Part shown: positions 54,508-62,960 of the stretch, in pieces
How positions within the stretch are numbered: position 1 is the first letter of the stretch
How the letters are laid out: every line of letters starts with the position of its first letter
NCBI GenBank assembly: GCA_045105615.1
Contig: JBGCDS010000004.1
Coordinates: forward strand, 80,008-144,007
Direction of reading: 5' to 3'
Origin: UBA1858 sp045105615
GTDB lineage: Bacteria; Pseudomonadota; Gammaproteobacteria; UBA4575
DNA length: 64,000 nucleotides
The notes under the pieces: model-generated
Seen by the model: only the letters and a program-made list of their open reading frames with translations
Database searches by the model: none
Told to the model about the DNA's origin: nothing
Translations under genes and position numbers: made by a program

Positions 54508-54894
54508 ATGAAAACTGATGCAGATAATGCCATTATCACTCAGATGACCATGCAACTTATGGATGACTGGGGTCTAGATGGCAAACAGATCATCCAATTA
54601 TTAGCGTTACCTGAGAACACACGCACACGCCATCTAGAGAAATTCAGAAATGGCGATGCTTTCCCAATGAATAAAGAAACCGTTATTAGGATTGAGCACA
54701 TAGCCGGAATTGCTGATGCATTAAGAACAACTTATCCGCGCAACATACAAATGGGTTCTCGCTGGCTAAACACGCCACATAGACGATTTAAAAATAATAC
54801 ACCAATTGCTACTATGTTGAATAACGATAAAGGCTTATTATTAGTACGTTCAGAACTTGATTGCGCCTATGCATGGGATCGTTCTGGCTCCTAA
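54508..54894 (+). CDS. MbcA/ParS/Xre (DUF2384) antitoxin-like protein without toxin
   Basis: A 128-residue protein. The C-terminal part, MGSRWLNTPHRRFKNNTPIATML, is the DUF2384 toxin-binding signature; the N-terminal part (DDWGLDGKQIIQLLALPENTRTRHLEKFRNGDAF) fits an Xre-like DNA-binding domain. These antitoxins normally sit next to a RES-domain toxin, but the next gene is a YkgJ cysteine-cluster protein. It may be a solitary regulator derived from an antitoxin. Confidence 0.8.
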   Translation: MKTDADNAIITQMTMQLMDDWGLDGKQIIQLLALPENTRTRHLEKFRNGDAFPMNKETVIRIEHIAGIADALRTTYPRNIQMGSRWLNTPHRRFKNNTPIATMLNNDKGLLLVRSELDCAYAWDRSGS

Positions 54895-54930
54895 TTAATC
54901 ACATTCAATTAACTCATTTATGTAAACGCC

Positions 54931-55347
54931 ATGTTAAGACTCGACGACATCAAAGTAACATTAGATCCTAGCATTGAAATAACACCAGAAAACAAATGTG
55001 GCTTTTGTACCAATTCAATATGCTGCACTTATGTGACGCAACCAATTGATACACCCAGAAGTAAGCAAGAATACGAATACTTGCTTTGGCAGGTATCTCA
55101 CGACCACATCGAAGCCTATCGAGATGACGAGGGCTGGTGTTTACTAATCACCGGTAAATGCACCCATATCTTACCGCAAGGCGGTTGTGGTATTTATGAC
55201 GCAAGACCACAGATCTGCCGAGATCATACTAATGATTATTGCGAATTCGACTCTCCCTCTGAAGAGGGTTTTGAATTGTATTTCCGCAACTATGACGAAT
55301 TACTCGTCTATTGCAAAAAGAAATTCAAGCATTGGAAACGAGGTTAA
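54931..55347 (+). CDS. YkgJ-family cysteine cluster protein
   Basis: A 138-residue protein with the metal-binding pattern CGFCTNSICC, CTHILPQGGCGIYDARPQICRDH and a further YCEF. The cysteines likely bind zinc or an Fe-S cluster. No activity is established for the family. It is third in the small run that starts at 54194 and converges on yrfG. Confidence 0.86.
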   Translation: MLRLDDIKVTLDPSIEITPENKCGFCTNSICCTYVTQPIDTPRSKQEYEYLLWQVSHDHIEAYRDDEGWCLLITGKCTHILPQGGCGIYDARPQICRDHTNDYCEFDSPSEEGFELYFRNYDELLVYCKKKFKHWKRG

Positions 55348-55353
55348 TAACCA

Positions 55354-56043
55354 TTAGCCTGGATGATTTTTCAAATCATCCACTATATCGTGAAATCCAC
55401 TTATAGCTAGGTAACCCTGTGTATCTTGGATAGGCAGGGTGGTATCAGGCTTTGATACGCTTCTTAGGTGTTTAATTCCATGCCGATCTGCTGCTTGCAG
55501 CACCGATACATTATCATCAATCAACAAAGTCTCTGCCTGCTGATAGCTTTCATCACCAGCCAATAGCGGCCAAAATTCATCCTGTTCTTTTGCATAACCA
55601 TAGCTATGAGAAGTAATAATTCGATCGAATTTACCAGCTATCCCGGTCTGCTCCATTTTGATTTCAACACTATCCATATGTGCATTGGTTAATAACACTG
55701 ATCTTTTACCATTATCTTGCAACCAAGCAAGAAACTCGTTAACTAGCGGAAATAGGCTCACTTTAGTCGCGACCTGTTGCTTTAACTGTTTTATATTCAA
55801 ATCTAATTGATCCGACCAGTAATCAGTGCAGTACCAATTGAGATTTCCTCGCTGACTACGATACATATCCAACAGAAGTTGTTTTGCCTCCACACCATCA
55901 ATACCTTTATTTTTGCTGTATATTAGCGGGACATATTCGTGCCAAAAATAATTATCAAAAGCCAAATCCATCAGCGTTCCATCCATATCAAGGAATACTG
56001 TATTAATTTGAGCCCAATCTAAAGAGCGACTATTATTCATCAC
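55354..56043 (-). CDS. yrfG: GMP/IMP nucleotidase YrfG (HAD family)
   Basis: A 229-residue HAD phosphatase: motif I FLDMDGTLMD, motif II LLTNAH, and motif IV LLIDDNVSVLQAA. The FDNYFWHEYVPLIYS block after motif I is typical of YrfG, which dephosphorylates purine monophosphates. It is divergent from cysQ, the same pairing as in Pseudomonas. Confidence 0.88.
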   Translation of the reverse strand: MMNNSRSLDWAQINTVFLDMDGTLMDLAFDNYFWHEYVPLIYSKNKGIDGVEAKQLLLDMYRSQRGNLNWYCTDYWSDQLDLNIKQLKQQVATKVSLFPLVNEFLAWLQDNGKRSVLLTNAHMDSVEIKMEQTGIAGKFDRIITSHSYGYAKEQDEFWPLLAGDESYQQAETLLIDDNVSVLQAADRHGIKHLRSVSKPDTTLPIQDTQGYLAISGFHDIVDDLKNHPG

Positions 56044-56089
56044 GTTTTACTTTTATCAATTAAACTACTATCGGTACTAAAGTGTAGCA

Positions 56090-56896
56090 ATGTTTGCTAA
56101 CGATGAGCTAAAAAATCTAATCCACGAAATCAACGAAGTAGCGCGCAGCTCTGGAAGTATTATTCGTAAGTACTTCCACACATCCTACGACGTGGATATT
56201 AAAGACGACAAGTCTCCAGTAACAACTGCAGACTTAGCGGCCAATGAATATATTGAACAACAGTTAAGTGTTCTCACGCCTGATATTCCACGCATTTCTG
56301 AAGAATCTGATAATACAGCTTACGCAGAACGTAAACACTGGGGTACATTCTGGCTAATTGATCCGCTTGACGGCACCAGGGAATTTATCGAAAACAGGCC
56401 TGACTTTACCGTCAACATTGCATTGGTTCACCACAACCAACCTGTGCTTGGTTCGATTTACCTACCCATTAGAGATCAGCTTTATTATGCAACGGCGGGA
56501 CATAGTGCATACCGATGTGATCAAGAAAACACCCCCGTCACAATTAAAGTATCAACTAAAACCCAAACAAAACCTCGCATCTGTGGCAGTCGCTCTCATC
56601 CTAGCAAGCTAATGCAGAAATTTTTATCTAGCGTAGGGGAGCATGAATTATTAGCCAGAGGTAGCTCTATAAAATCTTGTCTGGTCGCTGACGGTAGTGC
56701 AGATATCTATGCAAGATTTGGCCCTACTTGGGAATGGGATACAGCCGCTTCACAATGCATTATCGAGCAGGCTGGCGGACATCTAACTAGCTTGGATATG
56801 CATGCACTTTCATATAACAAAGAATCTTTACTCAATCCATCATTCCTTGCCTTTGCAAATAAAGAATCAGATTGGAATAAACACATAGCTAAGTAA
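56090..56896 (+). CDS. cysQ: 3'(2'),5'-bisphosphate nucleotidase CysQ
   Basis: A 268-residue lithium-sensitive Mg phosphatase that hydrolyses PAP, the by-product of sulfate assimilation. SPVTTADLAANEYI, EES, DPLDGTREF (91-99) and the C-terminal WEWDTAASQCIIEQAGG are the metal-binding motifs. An acyltransferase gene follows 8 bp later. Confidence 0.95.
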   Translation: MFANDELKNLIHEINEVARSSGSIIRKYFHTSYDVDIKDDKSPVTTADLAANEYIEQQLSVLTPDIPRISEESDNTAYAERKHWGTFWLIDPLDGTREFIENRPDFTVNIALVHHNQPVLGSIYLPIRDQLYYATAGHSAYRCDQENTPVTIKVSTKTQTKPRICGSRSHPSKLMQKFLSSVGEHELLARGSSIKSCLVADGSADIYARFGPTWEWDTAASQCIIEQAGGHLTSLDMHALSYNKESLLNPSFLAFANKESDWNKHIAK

Positions 56897-56904
56897 TTAT
56901 TTTG

Positions 56905-57747
56905 ATGTTTATCTATAAAATAATTTCAAAACTTCCTTTTAGCTTGCTGTATTTTTTATCTGATCTAGCTTCATTTGTTTTATTTCATATTATTCGATAT
57001 AGACGACATATTAGCTATGACAATATCCGTCGTTCATTTCCAGATAAAACAGAGCATCAAATTGAATATATTCAGAAATCCGCCTATCGTCATCTGACCG
57101 ATACACTACTAGAAACAATAAAAGCTAAAACTATCTCCGACACTGAAATAACGTCCAGGGTGCAGTTAATCAACTTTGAAGAAATTCAGCATCTAGTGAA
57201 AAGCGGAAAATCAGTATTTATGCTAACTGCACATACTGCACCAGCAGAATGGATATCATTTGCCGCACACTTAAAATATAACTTTGTTATAGATCCTGTA
57301 TACAAGCCTATTCATTCTAAAAATTTGAATAGATTTATTTTTTCAGTGCGTTCTAGACATCAAAGTACTCCTGTGCCATACAAAAAGTTAGCCAAAGATG
57401 TATTGCTAAGAAAAAATGCAAAAAGATCCATCGCTATGCTAGCTGATTTAGAACCTCGCTCAAGAGACCAGTCACATAAAATAAACTTTCTAAATCAACC
57501 AACACGATTTTTCTTAGGCAGTGAGAAAATAATCAAATCGGCTGGCTATCCTACTTTTTTTGTTGCTATAGAAAAAACTACTCGGGGCAACTATCAGGCC
57601 AGCGCGATAAGATTGAGCCTCAATCCAAAAAATTTAGACCCCTGCCAACTTACTGAAAGATATGCCAACTGCGTGGAAGAACTTATCCTAAAAAATCCAG
57701 CCTCATGGCTATGGACACACAAAAGATGGAAGCATCCCACTACCTAG
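56905..57747 (+). CDS. LpxL/HtrB-like lysophospholipid or lipid A acyltransferase
   Basis: A 280-residue LPLAT-superfamily enzyme with an N-terminal membrane helix (about 8-30). The catalytic HX4E motif reads HTAPAE, where most lipid A acyltransferases have HxGNWE; AMLADLEPR stands in the position of the usual DQ site. Residues 35-75 (RRHISYDNIRRSFPDKTEHQIEYI) match the family. The acyl donor and acceptor cannot be assigned. ATG 56905 is preferred over TTG 56902. Its 3' end overlaps the convergent lipoprotein gene by 8 bp. Confidence 0.8.
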   Translation: MFIYKIISKLPFSLLYFLSDLASFVLFHIIRYRRHISYDNIRRSFPDKTEHQIEYIQKSAYRHLTDTLLETIKAKTISDTEITSRVQLINFEEIQHLVKSGKSVFMLTAHTAPAEWISFAAHLKYNFVIDPVYKPIHSKNLNRFIFSVRSRHQSTPVPYKKLAKDVLLRKNAKRSIAMLADLEPRSRDQSHKINFLNQPTRFFLGSEKIIKSAGYPTFFVAIEKTTRGNYQASAIRLSLNPKNLDPCQLTERYANCVEELILKNPASWLWTHKRWKHPTT

Positions 57748-58153
57748 CAAATGGAGGTAGCTGCCCATCTAAGTACCATGCACCAGAGCTTTCTTCTTTC
57801 CACCATATTTGTTTATCTTTTATTTCATGCACACTATTAGCTCTTTCATGATAGTAAGAAATTTCTGCGGTCACTGTCGCTTCATCACGCTTCTCATTCA
57901 TTACCATTGAGGCAACCTCATATCTAGTCACTCTTATTTCATTCAACAAGTCTGTATTTACCTCAGCAACACCCCCATCTCGCAATTTAATATAACCAAC
58001 AGCATCGTCATAAGCTTTCCATCGGATCAGTTTTCCATAAGCCTTTGCTTTAGACCTTAATGTTTCTGCATCCTTCGTAGCATTAGCATTACAACCCACC
58101 AAACCTAGCGATGACATTGTAAGTATCACTATCATTAATAGTATATTTTTCAT
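57740..58153 (-). CDS. Small putative lipoprotein
   Basis: A 137-residue secreted protein with a lipoprotein signal: hydrophobic 4-18 and lipobox LVGC at 18-21, giving acylated Cys21. The mature part has a SnoaL/NTF2-like look (WKAYDDAVGYIKLRDG ... VTAEISYYHE ... QIWWKEESSGAWYLDGQLPPF), as in small DUF-type outer-membrane lipoproteins. No function is known. It lies 50 bp after the large fusion gene on the same strand. Confidence 0.75.
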   Translation of the reverse strand: MKNILLMIVILTMSSLGLVGCNANATKDAETLRSKAKAYGKLIRWKAYDDAVGYIKLRDGGVAEVNTDLLNEIRVTRYEVASMVMNEKRDEATVTAEISYYHERANSVHEIKDKQIWWKEESSGAWYLDGQLPPFAR

Positions 58154-58203
58154 AACAGCACCTATTTATTTACCTTTATTGCATTAACATTAAAATGTAG
58201 CCT

Positions 58204-61200
58204 TCACTTCTTACTGGCTAAGTTTTGTATCGCAGGATAATCTAATTTCCCAGTCCCTAACACTGGAATTTGTTTGATATACAGCACTTCTTTAGGCGCC
58301 ATTATTTCAGCACCGCCAAGAGAGGTAATATGTTGTTGAATGGTTTTCCTATCTGCATCTTCACGTGTCGTCACTAAAATTAACTTCTCACCTTTACGCT
58401 CATCAGCCACAGCACATACACAGTGCAATTGTTCCGGCCACAGCGACGCCAACCACCCTTCAATTTGAGTTAAAGACACCATTTCTCCACCGATTTTAGC
58501 AAATCGTTTTGCGCGCCCCAATATACTAATAAAACCTTCATGATCAATATCAACAATATCACCTGTATCATGCCAACCATCACGCGCTGGTTCTAACACA
58601 CCCGGATTCTCAGCCCTTAAATACCCCAGCATAATATTGTTACCTTGAACCCAGAGCCGGCCACCCTGAGTAATTCCAGGAACCGGCTCCAATTTAGTCC
58701 GTATGCCAGGAAACATTCTGCCAACCGTTCCATATTTACAGTGGCTATAATTGTTAATACTCAATGCTGGGGATGTTTCAGTCACACCATAACCCTCAAA
58801 AATTCTCACTCCAAATTTTTTCATCCAGTTTTCTCTTGTTGAGGTTTTAAGCTTCTCTGCACCTGCAATCACATATCGTGTGAATTGAAAGTCTTCTGGA
58901 TCACCATGGGTAGCATAGCCACTCAAGAATGTATCGGTGCCAAATACGACAGTCGACTTAGTGTCATATATAAGTTCTGGAACAATTTTATAATGCAACG
59001 GCGAAGGATATAGAAAAGTTTTTATCCCACTAGAAATAGGTAATGCTAAACCTACACCCAAACCAAATGAATGGAATACAGGCAGAGCATTGAAAAAACG
59101 ATCCTTTGACGAGAAATCTAAACATGACTTCACTTGAGCCTGATTAGATAGTAAATTCTTATGACTAAGCACTACACCTTTAGGTGAACCCTCAGAACCA
59201 GAAGTAAACAATATCACTGCAGGAGATGTCGAGGCAGATTGATTTTTATACAAACCAAATTTGGTTTTGACTTTAATCAATCCTAGCAGCTTATCTACCA
59301 AACTAATTTCTTGTTTAATATCTTCTAAATAAATAATATCCGTTTTATCTTGAAGCACGCTTTCTAATTCTTCAAGTTGTCCCAACTCAATAAATTTACG
59401 CGATGTAATCACAGTATTTATTTTTGCTGTATCCAGTGCCGATGCAATGCTTTGCTTACCCACAGTGAAATTCAGCATGGCAGGTATCGCGCCCAGCCCT
59501 TGCAATGCATAAAACGTCACGCCCGTAGGGATTGCATTAGGTAACAACATACCTACATGCTCGTCTTTTGAAACATACTTAGATAAGGCGCGGCCAAGCA
59601 CGATACTTCCCAACATGACTCTACCTAGAGTAATCGGCTGACGCTCTATATCTTCCAGCACCTCATGATCTGCACCATACTTATTGATAGATTGCACTAA
59701 GGTGCGATACAGCGTTTCATCTGTGTTGGTAGTTCTATATACCATATCAGTCATGACATCATAGACTTTCCTTCGCAAGGCCGCTTTACGCGCACCACCA
59801 CGTATATCCTTTGCAATATCAATTGCTACGGGTGGACATATCGATATGATTATTTTAGGAAATAATTTTAACTTAACCAATCCTTTCAATCGGCCAAAGC
59901 TTGTATATTGTGCGCCATCGATACGCACAGGAATTAACTTGGCTCCACCTAGTTCAGCAATCTTCCCAGGACCTTCATATACTTTCATTAAGCTGCCGTT
60001 GTTAGTAATTCTACCCTCAGGGAAAATAACTACTTTCCTACCGTTTTTAAGCATCTTAACCAGACCTTTCACAGCCATTGGTTGAGTCGGATCAAGAGGA
60101 TACATTTCAAAAAATTGAGTAAATATTTTCGCCCACCACTTTTTATTCACCTCTGTATTAATTGCAAACACAGGAAGTTCTGGCATATAACTCATTAACA
60201 GCGGTCCATCCAAAAAAGAGGTGTGGTTAGACACAATTACATAAGGCGTTTTATCTTTTGGATAATTTTCTAAACCTTTAACTTCTACTCTATAGAGCAA
60301 TTTAAATAAAATTCTGCCCAAGGTTTTCAATGACTGTTTAGGTATTATTTTCATAATATATATCGACACAAATAAATTAATAATGGCTAGCATCCAGAAT
60401 AGATCTGCTATTTCAAAACTAGTACTTAATACCGCAATGACTAATATCGATGCCAATACCATAAACATGGCATTGGAAATATTATTCGCTGCAATAGTCC
60501 GCGATCGCAGTTTATCTTCAACTCTCTTTTGCAATAAAGTATATAGCGGAACAATATAAAAGCCTGCTGCGACAGACAACAACAACATATCCAACAAAAT
60601 ACGCCAATGTTGTTTGTTCCCTATAAATTCTGAAATAGTATAAAGCCCACTTGCTAATTCTCGTTCTGCGACCTTATCCAAAGACATATATAGATCAAAA
60701 CTAAATAGCGACATGGCAACACCTGCAAAGGGTACAAACCTAGCGCTTATTTCACCTGCCATGATAATGCTACATAAGAGAGACCCCACTCCTATACCAA
60801 TAGTGAACATCACCAACATCAACACTGCAACCTGCTCATCAGCAAACAAAACTGTGGCTGTTAAGGGGTTAAGTTGAGATTGAATTACATATCCTAGAAA
60901 CCAAAACCAGGATATTGCTAATATGACTCGTCTTATTTCCCAATGTTTAATACCAAGTGAATAGACTTGAAATGTCTGCTTGAAAATATTCACACCCAAG
61001 GGCAACGCGGGATTTGCACTTGGTATACGCGGAATAATAAAGCTTGCAGCCCAGCCTATTGCTGAACACACCAATAACACGATAGAAATAGTGATTGCAC
61101 CATATTCCCCTAAAATTAATAGGCCACCGACTATCGTACCCAGCAGTATTGATAAAAACGTTCCAGCTTCAACTAGTGCATTTCCTGATAATAGTTCTTT

Positions 61201-61617
61201 TTCCCGAAGAAGCTCAGGTAATATTCCATATTTAGCTGGTCCAAATAATGCTGACTGTAGACCCGTAAGGCATAAGCACACAAACAATAACTTTACCTGC
61301 TCATATATTAATGCATAGGAGGCAATCAATAGAATCACCAACTCAAATGCTTTAATGTAGCGTATCAATATATGTTTTCTATACTTGTCTGCTAACAATC
61401 CGCCAAAAGCTGAAAACAAAAAGAAAGGTAATATAAATATACCCGCAGCAAGCATATTTAAAATTGATGCTTCTATGCCAACGTTTTCTGCAAACTTGTA
61501 AGTGATTAATATCAATAATGCTGATTTAAATATATTGTCACTGAATGCACCTAGAAACTGCACAATAAACAATGGTGAAAATCTACGACTTGCAAATAAA
61601 ATTAATAGCTCATTCAT
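58204..61617 (-). CDS. LplT-Aas fusion: MFS transporter / acyltransferase / acyl-ACP synthetase
   Basis: A 1137-residue three-part protein. Residues ~1-410 are a 12-helix MFS transporter like LplT (FLGAFSDNIFKSALLILITYKF). Residues ~440-630 are a PlsC acyltransferase with the HX4D box NHTSFLDGPLL and EGRITNNGSLM. Residues ~650-1130 are an AMP-forming acyl-ACP synthetase with ILFTSGSEGSPKG, GYGVTETSP and HDTGDIVDID. It should flip lysophospholipids inward and reacylate them. ATG 61617 follows AAGGTGA; the frame extends to 61632. It overlaps the tetR stop, so tetR probably controls it. Confidence 0.92.
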   Translation of the reverse strand: MNELLILFASRRFSPLFIVQFLGAFSDNIFKSALLILITYKFAENVGIEASILNMLAAGIFILPFFLFSAFGGLLADKYRKHILIRYIKAFELVILLIASYALIYEQVKLLFVCLCLTGLQSALFGPAKYGILPELLREKELLSGNALVEAGTFLSILLGTIVGGLLILGEYGAITISIVLLVCSAIGWAASFIIPRIPSANPALPLGVNIFKQTFQVYSLGIKHWEIRRVILAISWFWFLGYVIQSQLNPLTATVLFADEQVAVLMLVMFTIGIGVGSLLCSIIMAGEISARFVPFAGVAMSLFSFDLYMSLDKVAERELASGLYTISEFIGNKQHWRILLDMLLLSVAAGFYIVPLYTLLQKRVEDKLRSRTIAANNISNAMFMVLASILVIAVLSTSFEIADLFWMLAIINLFVSIYIMKIIPKQSLKTLGRILFKLLYRVEVKGLENYPKDKTPYVIVSNHTSFLDGPLLMSYMPELPVFAINTEVNKKWWAKIFTQFFEMYPLDPTQPMAVKGLVKMLKNGRKVVIFPEGRITNNGSLMKVYEGPGKIAELGGAKLIPVRIDGAQYTSFGRLKGLVKLKLFPKIIISICPPVAIDIAKDIRGGARKAALRRKVYDVMTDMVYRTTNTDETLYRTLVQSINKYGADHEVLEDIERQPITLGRVMLGSIVLGRALSKYVSKDEHVGMLLPNAIPTGVTFYALQGLGAIPAMLNFTVGKQSIASALDTAKINTVITSRKFIELGQLEELESVLQDKTDIIYLEDIKQEISLVDKLLGLIKVKTKFGLYKNQSASTSPAVILFTSGSEGSPKGVVLSHKNLLSNQAQVKSCLDFSSKDRFFNALPVFHSFGLGVGLALPISSGIKTFLYPSPLHYKIVPELIYDTKSTVVFGTDTFLSGYATHGDPEDFQFTRYVIAGAEKLKTSTRENWMKKFGVRIFEGYGVTETSPALSINNYSHCKYGTVGRMFPGIRTKLEPVPGITQGGRLWVQGNNIMLGYLRAENPGVLEPARDGWHDTGDIVDIDHEGFISILGRAKRFAKIGGEMVSLTQIEGWLASLWPEQLHCVCAVADERKGEKLILVTTREDADRKTIQQHITSLGGAEIMAPKEVLYIKQIPVLGTGKLDYPAIQNLASKK

Positions 61618-62185
61618 TGCTATCACCTTCAATTTTAATCATATTTAATAATATGTTTGACACTAGCTTTCGATGAACATAAAGATCACCATCAATTCTT
61701 GAATATATTTTATTTATTGCAATTTGATGCACCGCACCCATCATCATTGCAGTGATTACATTGATATCATCAGTCACTTTTATCTCTTCCACCCCTGCGC
61801 TTTCTTCAACCATGTTTGCCAACACTCTATATGGCGTCAACATATCCTCTGTTACTTTCTGCATATGTGTGTGCAGTGATGTTAGGTAATATCGAAACAT
61901 TAACCAGTCTTCATCTGCTAGTTTTAAAAAGCTGCTTACAAGGGAGTATATTTTTTCTTCAACATTAAGATCCAATGATGTGGACTGCTGTAATTGCATA
62001 GCCAAGTACTGGTGATAGTCTTTAAATACCTGCCAAGCAAGTTCGTCTTTACTGGGAAAGTAACGGTATATAGACCCCTCAGCTACTGAGGCTGAGGCTG
62101 CAATTTGCTTAGTGGTTGTTTTAGCCACACCCTGATGTATGAACAGTGTGACAGCCGATTTTACTATTTTATCTTTAGTGCTCAT
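61610..62185 (-). CDS. TetR-family transcriptional regulator
   Basis: A 191-residue regulator from ATG 62185, where the DNA-binding domain starts at the usual distance (KDKIVKSAVTLFIHQGVAKTTTKQIAASASVAEGSIYRYFPSKDEL). The C-terminal ligand domain is not recognisable. The ORF is open to 62242, but that extension would run through a palindrome (62220-62233) that looks like its own operator. It overlaps the transporter/Aas fusion by 8 bp, so lipid-derived ligands such as acyl-CoA are plausible. Confidence 0.88.
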   Translation of the reverse strand: MSTKDKIVKSAVTLFIHQGVAKTTTKQIAASASVAEGSIYRYFPSKDELAWQVFKDYHQYLAMQLQQSTSLDLNVEEKIYSLVSSFLKLADEDWLMFRYYLTSLHTHMQKVTEDMLTPYRVLANMVEESAGVEEIKVTDDINVITAMMMGAVHQIAINKIYSRIDGDLYVHRKLVSNILLNMIKIEGDSNE

Positions 62186-62219
62186 CTTTAAAGGGCCTAT
62201 ATTCGATGATATTATTGTA

Positions 62220-62233
62220 AGTGAGCACTCACT
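62220..62233. promoter_or_regulatory. Putative TetR operator
   Basis: AGTGAG-CA-CTCACT is a 6-bp inverted repeat with a 2-bp spacer, embedded in the minus-strand sequence TGAGTGAGTGCTCACTTA. This is close to the TGAGTGAGTGCTCACTCA type of operator bound by several TetR-family fatty-acid and acyl-CoA regulators. It lies 35 bp upstream of the tetR ATG and 87 bp upstream of the divergent monooxygenase gene. Confidence 0.6.
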
Positions 62234-62319
62234 CATTATCAAGAGCTAGTTTATTCTCATTAGATCTGACACACTATTAGATGTAGTAAGTCATTAATTT
62301 TATTGGGGATTAATATCAA

Positions 62320-62625
62320 ATGTTTGTTGTGACCAATCGTGTATTTGTACACCCAGACTGGCATAAAGAATTTGAAGATCGTTTTCAAAAGCGATCTGGC
62401 CAGATAGATAAACAGAAGGGATTTAAGCGCATGCAAATCTTAAAGCCACAGTCTGATGACTTGCCTTATATCGTATACACCGAATGGCAGGATGAAGCTG
62501 CATTTAAAAATTGGGTGGGTAGTGAAGATTTTAAATTAGCACATAAAAACCCAATGCCTGAAGAAGCATTCACTAAAAAAGGCGCGCTTGAACAACATAG
62601 CGTGATTATCAACGCCGAGGCTTAA
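62320..62625 (+). CDS. Antibiotic biosynthesis monooxygenase (ABM) domain protein
   Basis: A 101-residue dimeric ferredoxin-like-fold protein (FVVTNRVFVHPDWHKEFEDRFQKRSGQID ... YIVYTEWQDEAAFKNWVGSEDFKLAH). ABM proteins include quinol monooxygenases and heme-degrading IsdG/IsdI; a conserved Asn near residue 6 and a Trp in EWQDEAAF are reminiscent of the latter, though the evidence is thin. It is divergent from tetR and may share its operator. Confidence 0.75.
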   Translation: MFVVTNRVFVHPDWHKEFEDRFQKRSGQIDKQKGFKRMQILKPQSDDLPYIVYTEWQDEAAFKNWVGSEDFKLAHKNPMPEEAFTKKGALEQHSVIINAEA

Positions 62626-62638
62626 TAATCACGCTATG
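62596..62638. terminator. 14-bp perfect hairpin spanning two convergent stop codons
   Basis: CATAGCGTGATTAT (62596-62609) pairs perfectly with ATAATCACGCTATG (62625-62638) around a 15-nt loop. The structure contains the monooxygenase stop (62623-62625) and the opposing gene's stop (62634-62636). No T-run follows on either strand. A shared 3'-end structure is the likely role. Confidence 0.55.
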
Positions 62639-62867
62639 CAAGCTCATTCAATAAAGAACCAAGTGTTTCATCTGCAACCTTAATTACAGCTGCTGAGGTT
62701 TCAACAGCTCGCTGTGCTTGCTTTACTTCAACTAAACTATCTACCGTTGAGACATTGTTAGTTGATGAGCTTTCAGAAGTGATCGCAACTTGGCCAGCTG
62801 CACGACCAAATTGATCGATACCACTACGCACACCTTGAAGTCCTGCTTGCAAAATAGAATCAGACAT
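62634..62867 (-). CDS. Small orphan protein resembling the C-terminus of flagellar rod proteins
   Basis: A 77-residue protein. The C-terminal VDSLVEVKQAQRAVETSAAVIKVADETLGSLLNEL resembles the conserved last helix of FlgC/FlgG-type rod and hook proteins. The N-terminal part (ILQAGLQGVRSGIDQFGRAAGQVA) looks like their first helix, as if both ends had been joined without the middle domain. No flagellar gene is in the window. Function unknown. Confidence 0.7.
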   Translation of the reverse strand: MSDSILQAGLQGVRSGIDQFGRAAGQVAITSESSSTNNVSTVDSLVEVKQAQRAVETSAAVIKVADETLGSLLNELA

Positions 62868-62960
62868 ACACTATCCTTAAGATCTACTACTTATAGATAG
62901 CTGCTCTTGATATGAATACTTGAGTGCTTATTGCTCCAAATGATAACTGTGTCACATAAA

